A stretch of 64,000 nt of DNA, from positions 2,396,501 through 2,460,500 of the forward strand of contig NC_051094.1 in assembly GCF_901709675.1 (NCBI RefSeq), read 5' to 3'. This stretch comes from Syngnathus acus. Lineage: Eukaryota; Chordata; Actinopteri; Syngnathiformes; Syngnathidae. The notes below the pieces were generated by a model. It was not told where the DNA came from. It worked only from the letters and a program-made list of their open reading frames with translations, and searched no databases. Below are positions 27,201 to 40,171 of this stretch, in pieces. How positions within the stretch are numbered: position 1 is the first letter of the stretch; the number at the start of each line of letters is the position of its first letter. The translations under genes and the position numbers were made by a program.

Positions 27201-30200
27201 CGTGAACATCCCGTCGACTCCAAGGATGTAACGCATATTATCGAGTCAAGAAATCGGATGTTAAGAGTCGAAGATGAATCTGGAGCAAATCAGCAGGTGC
27301 CGTCAGGAAAGCTGCTCGAGAACGTAGTGACGACTTACGGACGCCCCACTTACGATGAGTTCACCCTCTGCTGCATTTCCCTCCGCTTCGTCCCGTGGTC
27401 TCCCGAGCTGATGCGGCTACCGCGTGGTCGACCGCGAGCTTAGACACGGGGAGCCGAGCCCTGGCGGCTTGAAATCCAAATAAGCCATGAGCGTGCGACG
27501 CCGCTGTCGCCTTGATGCGTTCATCCCCGTCGACGTCCGCGGAAATAGGACGAGGGCGCAAAGACTCAGACGAGCGTCACTCCGGCATTTATTTTGACTA
27601 ACGAGCTCTTTTAATCGTTCTTATGAAGGAGAGTCAAGTAAAGTGTAGCCCTGCAGTTGTTGCTCGTACGTATCCTCCTCTGACTTTCCTGGCTACTTCT
27701 CTTCCCTTGCCCCCCCCCCACCATAAAAACCACCAGCATGCAGCCGATTGGTTTCTGACTCAGTGGGACACAAATGGTAGGGAGTGGCAATTTGGCACCC
27801 ACAATACACATTTTGATGCACATGGGCAGATACTTGTCATCATAATCCCGTGATGTGCTTAAAGACAATCATTAATATAAGATTTGCCCCTCAGTTAAAA
27901 TGAATGAATCTAATTGAGGATCCTGTTAAGGTTACAATGAATGGCCGAGAAGTGTTGGAAAAACAGGATGCTGGAGAGAAAAGGCAGGGCAGAGAGCCGA
28001 TTGGAAGGGCACCACAGGACATTGCATAATGCGTCGAAAATGTATGGAAACTTGATGCTTCTCCCTCATCAAAGACTCAAATACGGGACGGGTGTTGCAA
28101 ATATAGGTAAGAGACCAAAAATACATTTCTCCAAAGGGAGACAGGTGGACCCTTTCGGAAATTTGGTAACTCAATCACACTCGTGGTAATCATCATCTTC
28201 AAACCAAGCCCTCAATAACTCCGGGAAACCCTTCTCTGACTTAGGCGGTCTCTAATCTTCGTGGAAACTTGAAAATCTACGACTCGTTTCCCAGAGTTGT
28301 TTGTTTAAGCTCGGGCATTAAGCTGGCGCTTTCTCCAGGCAGTAGCAATCGACCCTTGTGGGACCGATTGGAGCTCGACTTTGCAGACGGCAAGATTATG
28401 AACGGCACGGTGCAGAAGGCGTTTATGAATGTCTCTCGCTCGTGGCACTCTGTTCAATGTGGCGGGTTAAGCTTTTCACGGTCAGTGTGCAACGCGCACG
28501 TCTATGTTTTCCGCTGTCCACTCTTCTAAAATACACTTCACGAGCCGCTAACTCAAAGGAATTGAACATCGGTCTTGGCCTCGATTGGTGAAAACATACA
28601 GTTGCTCCAAATGGTGCTACTAGAAAAGCAAGAGAAAAATTCTTATCCATGTATGGAAAATGTAGTTTCAGGTCAAGTCGAGTGCAGTCAATTTTACGGT
28701 AGACTTCGCGGCGCAATCGAAACAGTTGGATGCCGGAGCTCCTGCTTGCTTGTCTCATCAACAGGGCAGGGCGGCACCCAAAATAAAAGCTGAATCCACA
28801 CTCCAGCTTTTCCAGATCTCAGCACGAGGGCCAAATGACATAATGCTGCACTTTGCTAATGAGAATAAAACGAATGTCAAGGCTGTATGAGTGCTATAGA
28901 GTCATTTCAGTGTTTACAGCGGAGATGGGGAAGTGTTTTGGTTGCAAAACATGTGAATAATTCTGAAATGGGTCACAAATGTTAAAAATATTGATCACGT
29001 AAGCTGATAAGGCAACGGATGACAAAGTCCAAAGTGCAGTTTAGTCATGAAAAGCAATTACAAGCATCGTCAAAATGACTTATTGTATGTTGTCATCTTC
29101 CCATGACATCACTAAAGACTGAGCAGCGCAAAGTAGCACTAGAAAAGATTACGTAACGGATCCCGCTGCAGCGTCAAACTATTTAAGACAATTCTGGGGC
29201 AAAGCGAAACACTCGGAGGGCTTCTGTCAAGACTTAAAATCGCTCCTCTGTATGGAAATCCACCGCTAAAGCGACTGACTGGATGAAGAAATAGATCATG
29301 TAAAAGTCTTTTGTGAAAATTTGATTCATGTTTGGACCACCTTGGTCCCTTTTAGGAAGAAATGACGTGGCTGTTAGCATTTCACCAATGACCCCAAAAA
29401 CTAATTGGGAATGTGAAGAAACAAACTGGATCTTTGTCTGAAAGATCATGGAATCCATGTTGGCCTATGCTTTCACCCTCAACGAGGCTGCAGTCTGACA
29501 AATTGTCAGTTGAGCATTTCTGCCGATGTGTTTCCAATTAGTCAATGCAGTTTGTGCATAAATGCATGCTGGGAGAAAAAGTGTTTATATGTGGCGTAGA
29601 GAATGAGAATCACAGGCAGCAGAGAACAAACTAAAAAAAAAAAAGGACAACTGTGATCGGTGGATTGAAATAAAGCCATGATGGAAAATAAATCCTCATT
29701 TTATGAACACTCAGGATGGTCTGTCCTAACCAAGCCGTGTTGCATGACATCTTCTCAGATGAGAAGTGAAGCATCTTCAAGACAAACAGGGCAATCAAGT
29801 TACAATCTATATAAAGTTTACAACTGTCCTCCAACTCTATTTTTGCCAACCCAAACTGTGTATTTGCACGCATCATTAATGTTCTTGTACTCACTGGTTT
29901 GTAGGCGGTGCAGAGAGGGGGAAGACCACCTCTTCCTCCTCGTATTCCGGCCCATCTTGCAGGTCGTTTTCATCCATCGTGCCGCCACTACCTGTAGAGG
30001 GTGGGGGAGGAGGTGGAGGTGGTAGTGGGGGGAGATCCGGGACTGAGGATGTGGGTGAAATGCGACAGGCCGGTGCCTCCGAAGTGGGAGAGCCGCACAT
30101 GCCGCCCACGTTCCCTGAGCTCGTTCCCTGGAAAAGTGACTGTCCACCTCCGCCACTCCCTGCTCCGGACAGGGACAGGGCAGATCCGCTTATATCCCCA

Positions 30201-30406
30201 CTTGTGAAGGGATAGATCACACTCATGTCTGGGAGCGAGTCCGGAGATGTGTTTAAGTGTTGACGGAGGGCTGGCACAGGTCCCAAATCCGCCGCCCTGA
30301 CTATGGTTGACCTGGGATAGCAAGGGAACGGGGCCGTCTCCGGGCCTCCTCCGCCCGTCCCCGACGTGACCGAGCCCGTCTCCTCACTACTGACCTCCGC
30401 TGCCAT
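19342..30406 (-). CDS. rasa1: RAS p21 protein activator 1 (p120 RasGAP), 25 coding exons
   Basis: A cytoplasmic adaptor-GAP that binds tyrosine-phosphorylated receptors through SH2 domains and speeds GTP hydrolysis on Ras. Coding exons in gene order: 30406-29895, 25380-25228, 24429-24294, 24100-24030, 23814-23697, 23568-23537, 23442-23390, 23316-23166, 23083-23005, 22934-22811, 22729-22573, 22483-22396, 22171-22091, 21961-21804, 21726-21650, 21534-21362, 21296-21137, 21071-20929, 20736-20621, 20528-20442, 20188-20121, 19994-19906, 19839-19762, 19641-19507, 19425-19342. The phases agree and the sum is 3,123 nt, giving 1,040 residues against 1,047 in human with the same domain order. The start ATG at 30406 opens MAAEVSSEETGSVTSG, equivalent to human MMAAEAGSEEGGPVTAG. 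I cannot tell whether it is the rasa1a or rasa1b copy. Confidence 0.98.
21362..21961 (-). CDS. rasa1: rasa1 C2 domain exons 14-16
   Basis: Residues about 586-721. The block starts VSSLVLYVEEAHKLPVKYF, a C2 beta-strand pattern that in RasGAPs mediates phospholipid and membrane association. It continues with NPYCNIYLNNVQVAKTHPRE and the polybasic NKTKKSK loop. The end, EPGSLRVRARYSMEKIMPEE, links to the GAP domain. Confidence 0.96.
22091..22934 (-). CDS. rasa1: rasa1 PH domain exons 10-13
   Basis: Residues about 436-585. The PH fold is marked by FYKNIVKKGYLLFNKGKGKR, then WKNLYFILEGNDAQLIYFES, and by the closing C-terminal helix with the invariant Trp in DWMKCLQTFC. Human has LLKKGKGKRW where this has LLFNKGKGKRW, a small insertion in the beta1-beta2 loop. 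Confidence 0.95.
22234..22358. repeat. AT-rich microsatellite in rasa1 intron 12
   Basis: Compound ATT/TATA/AAATA low-complexity sequence between exons 12 and 13. Confidence 0.85.
23005..25380 (-). CDS. rasa1: rasa1 SH2-SH3-SH2 exons 2-9
   Basis: The N-terminal SH2 begins WYHGKLDRT at residue 172 with phosphotyrosine-binding R198 in YLIRES. The SH3 (about 275-335) reads RAILPYTKVPDTDEISFLKG and DGWMWVTN. The second SH2 begins WYHGKITKQEAYNLL at 342 with R368 in SFLVRPS. Tandem SH2 binding of doubly phosphorylated partners such as p190RhoGAP is known for the family. Exon 6 is only 32 nt. The exon 3 donor is GTTCGA, which is not a strong consensus (only +1, +2 and +5 agree), but phases on both sides require it. 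Confidence 0.96.
25381..29894 (-). other. rasa1: rasa1 intron 1 (4.5 kb)
   Basis: The largest intron of the gene. No additional exon with family similarity is visible. Large first introns often hold enhancers, but nothing here identifies one with confidence. Confidence 0.8.
29895..30406 (-). CDS. rasa1: rasa1 exon 1, low-complexity N-terminus
   Basis: Residues 1-171. Only the first dozen residues, the proline stretch PPLPPPPPPPP and the end DGPEYEEEE...PPTNQ resemble human. The human middle is Ala/Gly-rich, while this one is Ser/Gly-rich with different words, so the segment is fast-evolving. The proline run is a plausible SH3 ligand. An in-frame extension upstream exists only with a TTG codon, so ATG at 30406 is the start. 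Confidence 0.95.
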
Positions 30407-31110
30407 CGTTCCGGGGAAATACGTAGAGGGGAACAAGTCCAAAAGGGAGCCCGCCCTTCCCCTCTTTTGTTAAGACGCTCCGTCAGTGTTTGGGCTCCCG
30501 GGAAACAACAGCAAAAGTTGAGCAAAATGTCTTTTAGCCCGTCAGCTAGCGTTAGCCCACAAGCTAACTTTGCTAGCACGCGTTAGCTTTACCTCGCATT
30601 GCTAGCAGGTCCGAGACACTTGATGACTTCTTTCTTGACTACGTCCCTCATTGTTTCCTGAGATTAAAGTTCGCACCGTAAAAGCACATGCTGAGTCTTC
30701 CGAACTGAACATCAAGTCTCGAGTCTGCTTCTTCGCTTGGACCTCACCTTCGGCACTATCGTTGTGTTGTTTTATTGTCACTGTTGTGTGTGTAATCCTC
30801 GTCTCTCTCTCTCCCTCTCTCCCTCTCTCTCTTTTAAACCACTGATCTTGCTTTCTTGCGTCCAGAGTCCGGTCGTCGCGAGCGTTGTCCACAAACCACC
30901 CGCTCCTGTCGCCTAAACTCACGGCGCGGTGCGTTGGTTGGCAACCCCGAGCATATCGCTATGTCCAAGTCGACATTTCTTGCGCGCTGGGAGCGAAGTT
31001 TGCGTTGATTTCCAGGTTTTTGCGCTGCTGGTTTACTCGCTCTCCCCCTCCCCTTTCTCCCCGCTCCCTCGCCCACTCCCCTCTAGACACTGAGCAGACC
31101 AAACCAATCG
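30407..31110 (-). promoter_or_regulatory. rasa1: Putative rasa1 CpG-rich promoter and 5'UTR
   Basis: GC- and CpG-rich sequence continuing upstream from exon 1, as expected of a broadly expressed vertebrate gene. It contains GCTAGC/GTTAGC repeats near 30,540-30,605 and a CT-rich tract at 30,800-30,835. No TATA box is clear, and the transcription start cannot be placed. Confidence 0.5.
30800..30835. repeat. (CT)n tract in the rasa1 upstream region
   Basis: Pyrimidine-rich CTCTCTCCCTCTCT repeats, read directly. Confidence 0.85.
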
Positions 31111-32934
31111 AGCACAGAGCGACACCGCTTCCTTCAATCCATGCAGTCTGCGATCACTGTCAGGGCTGAACTGCATTTCGCTTATTTATTTATTTATTTA
31201 CTTACTTATTGATTTATTTATTGATTTATGGGGGGTTACTCTTGATTTTAATGAAGCTAAATTGATGGGGACATTTTGGCATGATAGCAAAGAGTGTTTA
31301 TTCTTCATTCATATAACGTTTAATATTTAGGCAATAATTACCGGAAAACAATGCTACAGCTGTATTGTCATTTATTTATGTATGTATGTGTAAAATAGAA
31401 AAGATACACACATACAAGTGAAAAAAAAAAATGCTTTCACCCTCATCAATGTATTCTGATTTGCAGTGTTCTCTGAGTTAATGTCAATGTCAATCTATCA
31501 ATCCAGCTTGCAAGCAATGGCTCCAGATGTGACATAAAAATGGATGGGCCTAAATGTGCAAAAAGCCTTGCGTTCCCATGGGTCATTCAGAGAGCTCCTG
31601 TTTTTTTGTGTGTTTTTTTTCAGAGACTTATTTACCCTCCCTTGCACGAGGCAGAAGAATGAGTTACAAACATCCAAATAAACAAGCGCTTACTGCTGCT
31701 TGGCCCATTAGTCACCATAGTCTGCCTGAATGTGACAGCCAGTGTGCTGTGGATCCTCAAACTGTGGGTAATAAGATTTTGGACAGGATGCGGATAATTG
31801 GTTTTCCCTGACTGACTGAAGAATATTGAGAGTAAGCTTTACCTGAGAATGAAAATATCAAGTGTCGGGTTTGACTTTTTTTTCTGCTGTCAAACAAAAC
31901 AAACACATTTAAACGTTCTGAAATGATTTCTCAACTGTATTAACGTAGCTTGACAGCAAATATTTTATTCTTGAATAGCCTGTTTATGTAGTGGCTATTG
32001 AGCATATATAATCTTCTTTTGATTAGATCTCAGAAGTGTGTGTCCACAGTCAGACATTTGCTGCTGTGTATGAGTCCACTTGGTTACGTCAGATTTTAGA
32101 GTGAATAATTCACAGCATTGACATTAAATTTTTAAAAACGCCAGCGAGTGACAAATGCATGACTAACGAGAGCAAAGGGTGTGATTTTCCAACATGGGAT
32201 TTATGAAATAATGATTTATGCTCATGCCGTGCACAATACAATGTCAAGCAGGTGGTTAAACTTTAATATGTCGTATGAGATTGCTCAAATGGAATATGTC
32301 ATTTGGAATTCTCTAAAAAAACACAATTAGTTTGAGTGAGATCATGTTTTGAACCATGTTTTCCTGTTAATATAGACAACACTATCATTTTAGGCTAAAC
32401 AGTATTATGGATTCTTAATTATCCGATCTTGCTGCTGCTTTAAAATAAATTGAAAATATTTCGTTTTTTATTCCGACTGCTTGTTAGTGCGATGTTAACA
32501 TCAATATAAGTGCCTCGTTTTATTCTGGAGTAAAGTTGGAAATTGAAATTGTGCAAAAATGTTTCAGTGGTTTACAATAAGAATACTATGCTAATGTTGG
32601 TCATGATTGATGATTTTTCTTGGACCATTAGTGTAATACTGGTTAATTTTTTCCCCCTCAGCTTTCTTTCTTCAAAAAGCAAGTGAGGAAGTTTGCAGCT
32701 GCTACTTGAGTGCACATATGGGCAAAGTGTTGGGGGTGGGGCCTTGGCTAAGCACATGTCCTGCTCAGTCACACTCTGACAGGGATGCTGGCAACTCCAA
32801 GCATAACTTTGTCACAGGAGATACTTACTGCAGAAGCCTTGCTCAAAACAAGACCTAAGGGAGGTTCAATTGTCACATGAAGTCATGCATGGTGACATTT
32901 GACCTCCAAGGCTCTTGAGGTATATTTCCCGAAT

Positions 32935-33113
32935 GATGAAGTTTCAAATGAAGCTTCAAATTTGAACCAACTGTTATATTTTTGGACTCCTCTAGCTAGC
33001 ACTGTTGGTTCAAAGAAAGGGGTTTAAGAAATGACAACTTTACGTTAAACGGAGAGCTCAATAAAACACAACTGGTTCGCGAATCATCTTGAAGCTTCAT
33101 TTTCCCATCACTA
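32935..33113. mobile_element. Decayed hAT-like MITE, relative of the copy at 52.8 kb
   Basis: The right end reads TTGAAGCTTCATTTTCCCATCACT and the left part contains ATGAAGCTTCAAATTTG, the same inverted words as the element at 52,768-52,952. An internal GGGGTTTAAGAAATGACAA resembles GGGGGTTAAGAAATGACAA in that element. The extreme left end is eroded, so no target-site duplication can be defined. Confidence 0.6.
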
Positions 33114-34382
33114 CCCAAAATTGATGACCAAAATGAAGTAGTGGCATTCAACTTTGAAGGTTCTACATTCTTTTTGTCAATTTGCATTCTCACCATGATT
33201 GTTTTATTATGCAACATTTACAATGGTCTCTAAATGTCATTGTGGTGTCTGTCCTTCCTGATAAAGGCAAGTTTACAGTCGCACTGGCGTGTCATGTCGA
33301 AATGACGAATGACACTGAAATTATATTAAATGTCAAATATCTGCTTCTTTCTACTGGAATTCTTTTGAACAACATCGAGCTTTAAGAACAATAGATTACT
33401 AATAATAGACTTTGCATGCTGTCATGTCACTGCTAACATGTCATTAATTCTATTTGTAACATAAAAGCTTGGATGCATTTCTGCATTTCCATATTTGCGC
33501 TTTGTCATACTTCGGGGAAAGAGTCTTGTCCAGATGGACTCCAGGGGGGATTAAAAGCACTCAAGTACACGTAGATGGACAAGTGATACACCAAAGGGCG
33601 ACTACAATTACAACTAATGGACAACATCGATAAAACAAGCTCTGTTAAGCTTCACAGGGTCGGAGTCATATTTGACTATTCAAATTGATAGGACTAATTT
33701 ACTTTCAGATCGAGAACGCTCACAAATCCACATTTTATAAGATAATCTATATAATATTTTGAAGGGAGGGGTGTTGATTATATGAGTGGAAAGTCTGGGA
33801 TGAGGTCTTTCCTCTATAGGAAAATGGCTCAGTGCCCGTGTTTTAGGTATGATATCACCCTGGCACTGAATGTCTGGACGGGCTCTTAATCTACCATCAG
33901 TGATGTGAAGTAAAGATGCTCTCTAAGGGCCAATGAAGAGAACGGATATACGTAAGAAGCAAAAAAGAAAGTTATACTCATATATCATTAAAGCCAAAAC
34001 TGGTGTGTGTGCATCTTTAAGGATGAGAGAAGAAAAATCCATAAATCTCCAGCCGCAGGGCTCATCCTGCCTGCTTGGGTTTGTTTAATGGATTAGAATT
34101 TGCTATTATTACACCAATTAAATTTCAAATCTTCTGCTTGGCTTTTTCCCGACATTTGTGTTTTGGCTTCTGAGTAGAAGCCTCGTGCTCATAATTAATC
34201 TTCACTTGTTTATTTTTGCGAACTGCGTTGAAGAAATATTTCGGGGGGGATTCAATAAAGTTGGTGGACAATAATGTAATGATTTATCCATGCCCCCTTT
34301 TTTTCAACCACAAAAATCTGGCATTTGAACAGGGGTGTGTAGACTTTTTATATGTACATTTTCTTTTTTTTTGCACCAACTA

Positions 34383-34552
34383 CCGTAATTTTCGGACTAT
34401 AAGTCGCGGTTTTTTTTCATAGTTTGGGTGGGGGGGCGACTTATACTCAGGAGCGACTTATATGCATATATATGGTTTTTTTTCACTTTTTTGGGCATTT
34501 TATGGCTGGTGCGACTTATACTCCGGTGCGACTTATAGTCCGAAAATTACGG
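34383..34552. mobile_element. TA-flanked MITE, short form (170 bp)
   Basis: Terminal inverted repeats of 25 bp are perfect: the left end begins CCGTAATTTTCGGACTATAA and the right end is its reverse complement. TA dinucleotides flank both sides, the mark of Tc1/mariner-type insertion. The interior repeats the word GCGACTTATA. It is non-coding. It differs from the other four copies by AATTTTCGGAC in place of ATTTTCCGCAC and by GCGAC in place of GCGCAC. Confidence 0.85.
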
Positions 34553-34868
34553 TAATTTCCTCATTCCCCTCCCATTTAGTTTTTTGTAGCTTCTATAAGT
34601 AGATATTGCCTGCAAATACTATTTCCCTTTGTGATTTTGTTCAACCAATACAAAGAAACCCTAATATAATACAAATATGCATCATGAGATCACAAAAAAC
34701 AAAACATTGAGCTCGACAAACAGACACGTGTTTGCAAAACCTCCGCGTTTCAACCCACTGCTGTGTGTACACAAAGCGAGGCAAAGCCTGAGCATCCATC
34801 AAATTGCACGTGACCTCAATAGCCATTAGTCAAATTGTATTACTTCACTCATACGATGGATGTGCTTT

Positions 34869-34884
34869 CCCCCCCCCCCCCCCC
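34869..34884. repeat. Poly-C run of 16
   Basis: A C homopolymer followed by a T-rich run. Confidence 0.85.
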
Positions 34885-37800
34885 TTTTTTTTATGGCCTT
34901 CAGCTTCTGCATGCTGCTTTGCTGCATGAGTGAGTAAGTGTCTAAATGAGGTTATCCCATCCATCCCGTCTGAGCATGCCGGATGACACCAGAAGCCGCC
35001 CGTGGCCGGCCGGCCGGCCTATTTGAGCAACAGCTGAGACATCGCACTCCCCGCTGACTGTCCGCTCAACGTATGACATCATCTTTGCTGCTGTGTTTAA
35101 TGTGCATCAGGAAGGGATTAATGTCTCTCTGGCTAAATTAAGGCTGCTGTTGCTAGTTGGCCCATTACTCTTCCCCCTGTGTGCTTCATTGTAGCCTCCT
35201 ACATAGCATGCCGTTGCTTAACCACCCCCCACCATTTCTCTCACATCCTCTGACTACTTATTTTCCAAAAGCCTCACAGAACTCTCATCTCCCCTACATC
35301 CCTTCCTTCCTGCTTCACCTCCCTTCAGCCCCTCAGGCTATGCGCGATGCTCGTTGCAATCTGCAGACTTCTGTCTTTGCCAGTCCTCGCCATCACCCCG
35401 GTACCTTCCCCCTCTTGTGCTTTTAGGCCCCTCTGTTTAATTTATGAGCTTCCTGTAGCTCCTGTCATGTCTTATCGGGGTCACAGGAAGACACAGTGTA
35501 AATAATGGAGCGTCCCCAAAGACGCGTTGACAGTCACAGCTGCACCATGTGCTCCCATGGAGAGGACACGTACCTCTGTGTTGCCTTCACACATATGTCA
35601 TGCTCAAAACATGATCTCAAGTGGGACCCCACAAAGCACCGCTAAGGTAGCTATGTATAAATAGTATATTTGCAAGCATAAGAATATTGATCCATCATTA
35701 GTTTAGTTTTTATTCTCACTATTTACAGCACAGGTGGAATCAATAAGATCTCCGCCTGAATCCCCAACAACAACAACTCGATAGGATGCTGCAAGTATTG
35801 ATGAATAAATAAAATAAATATCAAATATGTGCTTTTTCAAACATGGTATACGAGTGGACGGAATGACTCCCCTTTAAAAACAATTGTAGTGTTGTCTATA
35901 CGTGTTTGATGATTAACAGTCCTTAGGGAGTCACAACCTGTTCAACACAGCTTAATGTCTATTGATCGGTGGAGCCATTCAGCAAATCCATCACTTAGGT
36001 CGACTGTGTTTTACAATCACCTGTGCAACCTCGCCACTGCTGTGGATGCTGTTTAACACGGCGTGATATGCCCCCTGTGGATAAACCATGTGATGCAACA
36101 CATTTGGCCATGCACTGTATACATAATGTAATTTTCTTTTATATTGCACAGTTCATATTATTGTGTAAAAAAAAAAAAAAAAAAATTGACAGATTGCGAT
36201 GAAAGGTCAGATGCCAAACTTACATTCTACATTAGCCAGATTAAAAATCACTACATAGCTTGGTGGCTGCTTGGCATTGGTTTTATTTAATCCACTTCCT
36301 GGAATGGCAATTTACAATGTGATAATATAGGCCAAAAATGGTTCATACATAATCTGCAAAATATTTTTGGATTGAAAGCTTTTGTTTTGTATTATGTTAG
36401 GAGGAGGAGCAATGGTGGATGTGAGTGGGGATAAAAAAAAACTAGGATACTGCAGGTAGAGAAATCTAGGACATGTCTTCAAATGAGGAATGCCGCTTAT
36501 ATTTTTACCCAGACAATTATTCTCAGAGGTACATCGAGCAGAGGATTTGAATTGAACTGATTGATGACTGCTCCATTTTAATTTTTCACCATTAAAATTG
36601 TGCATCTGTACTGAATTTATGACTTGATGAGTCATCACACCCCCGTTTGGCTCACCTTAAATTGCTTTTTAATCTTTAAAAGCATCTCCCAGAGTCCCTC
36701 TGCGACAGACCAGCCGCACCCTAAACAAACAAACAATATGGAACATAATGAAAAGTAAATCTGTACTGCATTAAATCGCTATGCCTCTGAGATTTCATGT
36801 TCCTTCTTTTTCACAGTAACTGTTGATGTACACCTACCACAACAAAACAAACACAGCTTCTGAGTCTAGTCTATATTCGAAAGTATTTACTTGAAATGGT
36901 TTCAGTGTTTTCTAAAAGTACCATCAAGAAAAAGAAGAGGGAGGAAAACACTGATGTGGCAAATCTAGAAAACTGGAGATAAGGCGTCCTCTCCTGGACA
37001 CACTTGGAAAAAATAAATATACTATACTGTGCAGTCCAGCACTTGAACAGTGCACACTATTAAAGTTTCTTTTTAATATTGCCTTCATGATTTTTTTTAT
37101 TTTAATCTCAAAACATTTTTATTTCAGTATTTAGCAATTAATGGATGCCTGCAATATTTTTGAGACATTTTTTCCCAATGAATTAATTAATGGTACTGAA
37201 CAATGTTAAATTGCAGTTATTTTATGTAACTAATGTGCTCCCATTTTAAATCGTCCAGTAGGCGGCGCTGCTGATGCAATTATCTTACGCCGCATTGCCA
37301 AGATGCCGCACATTACCACATCTCATTAGGCAAGACTCATCTTCTCTTAAATTAGGGGAAGAAGATTGGTTGATAACAAAAATAGGATACCATAAAGATG
37401 AATTCATCATATGTTATTTCCAAAGCAGATATGACCTACCAGAGCTGATAGAATTATAAATCGGATTGTGACTCCATTCCAGAAATGTAAAATTGTGATT
37501 CAATTCAAACAGGTAATTGTATAAACTCACCAAAGTTGTTTTTAAAACAACAAGCTCTGTTTGGCTCCCACTGCCAGTGTGCCACGGTTTCCCTCGTTGC
37601 CTGCTGCTCGCAGCTGTAAATAAAGATAATTGTGCGAAACCTTAATTAAATGGCATCAATTCTTTTTACAATGGCTGTGATTTATTTAGTGAGCCATAAA
37701 TCGTGAGGGCGGGTTGCAACGTGTGCACGTTTTTGCAACAACTTCTCTTCCTGCTTTAAACTGTACGTACACTATTTCACACGTTTGAGCAGTGCTGAGG

Positions 37801-38346
37801 GTATATTGTGTCTTAAAGTCTTGGGGATCATGACTTTGTGACCGCACGAGAGAGAACCTGCTGAGCAAGTACAGAAAGCAATTGATACTGCATTGTTCAG
37901 CAAAACAGTACAGCTTCTATACGATCTACATCTCGGCCTTTTCTCCACTCAGCACCTCTTACTGATTTAACCAAATGAAATGATTAGATGATAGATTAGC
38001 GTGTTGTTTCAGGACCATTACGATACTGATTGGGCTTCAATTTTTAATGAAAAGTGCGATAACAATCTAAAGTTTCCATGTGGTGAGTTCACGCAATTCT
38101 GCTTTGCGTCATTAGCGACTCTCACGGAGACAAATTGGTTGCATTACCAGCTGTCTGATGTTTCATTGTTATTTGTCATAATAATGTGATAATTGATTAT
38201 GTGACATTGTTCATCTGGGTGTGTTAGTTTTTCTAATGGTATAAATATATATTTGGGTTTCTGCCCTATAAAATATTGTGGTGAGAACTCGGCACATGCA
38301 CTGTGTGGTTAAAAAAAAAAAAAAGTGCAAAGAGAGTTATTGAATC

Positions 38347-38363
38347 GGGGGGGGGGGGGGGGG
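38347..38363. repeat. Poly-G run of 17
   Basis: A G homopolymer, 20 bp or so downstream of an A-rich tract. Confidence 0.85.
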
Positions 38364-40171
38364 TAGTGTAAATTTAACAAGGGCAAGTGAAGTGGGAATC
38401 GCCGCATTGGAAAACCTCAACGCACTGCTGGCTGGAAGAGAGAGGAAAAAGTGCAGCCCAAAGCAAAGACGCTGGAACAAATCTTTAAAACGATTCAAGC
38501 GTTCTCGGTGAGCCGAGGCATCCCGCTTTCCTTTTTAAGAGTGAAAATAAATGAATTCCAACATAATCGCCGGAGCTGCGAGACTAAGAGATACAACGTT
38601 TACAAGAGCACGAGTCCATCGGGGTGATGAGGCCTACATCCTTCCCAAGCTTATCATTCTCAGCCAGCATTCTGTTCACTTGAGTGAAAAGCTTCAATAT
38701 TAAGACCTGCTCAGCTTCCCCTTGCAGTGGATTACGATTGTATGTCGCTATTCTCTCAAAGGTCAAGAGAGGCGATTAGTCTCTCTCCCGCTCGGAATCC
38801 CCGTGGCGTCTGAGCAGGAACGATAGAGCGGTCGTCTGTTCCCCGACTTCCTCGTTTTTTGCACGTTTCCTCATCCAAATAATGTTAAGTCATAAAAATG
38901 TGTGTAATTATGTGTTTTGTTTGAATTTGCTCTTCAGTTGATGGCAGTGTTCCCAAGCGTTTGTGTCGTCGCATTACCCTTGGAACTCAGCCAGCGTTTG
39001 TCTGAGGCTTACTCCCCCCCCCCTACAGTGCATTGAGGGAAAGTTTTCTCCTCGACTGGCACTATTCTTCTATTTGCTTGTCTCCCAAGCCACCATATTT
39101 CTTTTTGTTGTTTGCAGCTGCTGCCACAGATTGGATTCAGCCAAAATTCCCAAATGCTCCACCTTCTTCGCTTCCTTCAAAGATGGCAGCTGAAAGGAAT
39201 CCAAAGCCAGGGAATCTTTTGCAGGCTTGCATCCTCTGCATCCAAAGCTTTATTTGCATCCTCTTTGCTTCACCCTGACAGACGTCCTTTATAGGGCAAA
39301 GATCATACTGCAATTAAATACGATAAAGTGTGCATGGGGAATCTAAAAAAAAAAATCGATTTCATTTCAGGTAGTCATCAGATAGACAAGATGTGCATTT
39401 GACAAGTTAAAGCGTTGCAGTTTTTCTGAGCACGTGGCTCACCAGTTGACATTGGAGCAGCGTTGCAAAATTGCTCCCTGGCAAGAAGCCTTTCTATCTC
39501 TGACTTGCAGCTCAGAGACAATTCCACAAGCTTTATGCTCCTGCAATGGATTCTACAATACAGTTTACAATATCCATGGCAAGTTCCTCAAAACTGTTTG
39601 ATAACATTGACCACGTTCGATTGATGGATTTTTCATACTTGTGCTGCTGATGATGCAATTGAAAGGCATTTTAACACCAATCTCATTTCACTCTTTAATA
39701 TTATGATGAAGATTATACATGAGCTACTCCAAGAGCAATTCATGAAAGAAAGCAATAATAGCTTCTCCACAAGGCGGCGAGAATTAATTTCACCTCGCAG
39801 CCAAGGTATTTGACAACAGGGCAGCCGAATAAGCCATATAGGCTCAGTCCCATAAATGGTCATTATGTACTGCTGAACAACACCCGCTGAGAAATAAATG
39901 AACTTATGAGAATAGACATTAAGAACAAAGACACTTCAGACCCAAATCGCATTTAAAGTCCAAGAACTTTACTTAATTGCGTTAGCCCAACTTTGAAGTA
40001 TAGGTGAAATCCAATTTCAAAGTCGAAAAGAGCAAAGCTGCATCAAATTAAGTCTGCTCACTTGCTTGAACGTATTCCAGTGGAAATGACAGCAAAGTAG
40101 CGCAATGTGTTTGATATAAGCAATGGGGGGGCGTTGGGGGGGGGCTTGTGAAGGATGGATGGAAACAATTA

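Noticed and set aside
30407-30442. N-terminal extension of rasa1 (MDLFPSTYFPGT)
   Set aside because: The putative first codon is TTG. The ATG at 30406 matches the conserved family start.
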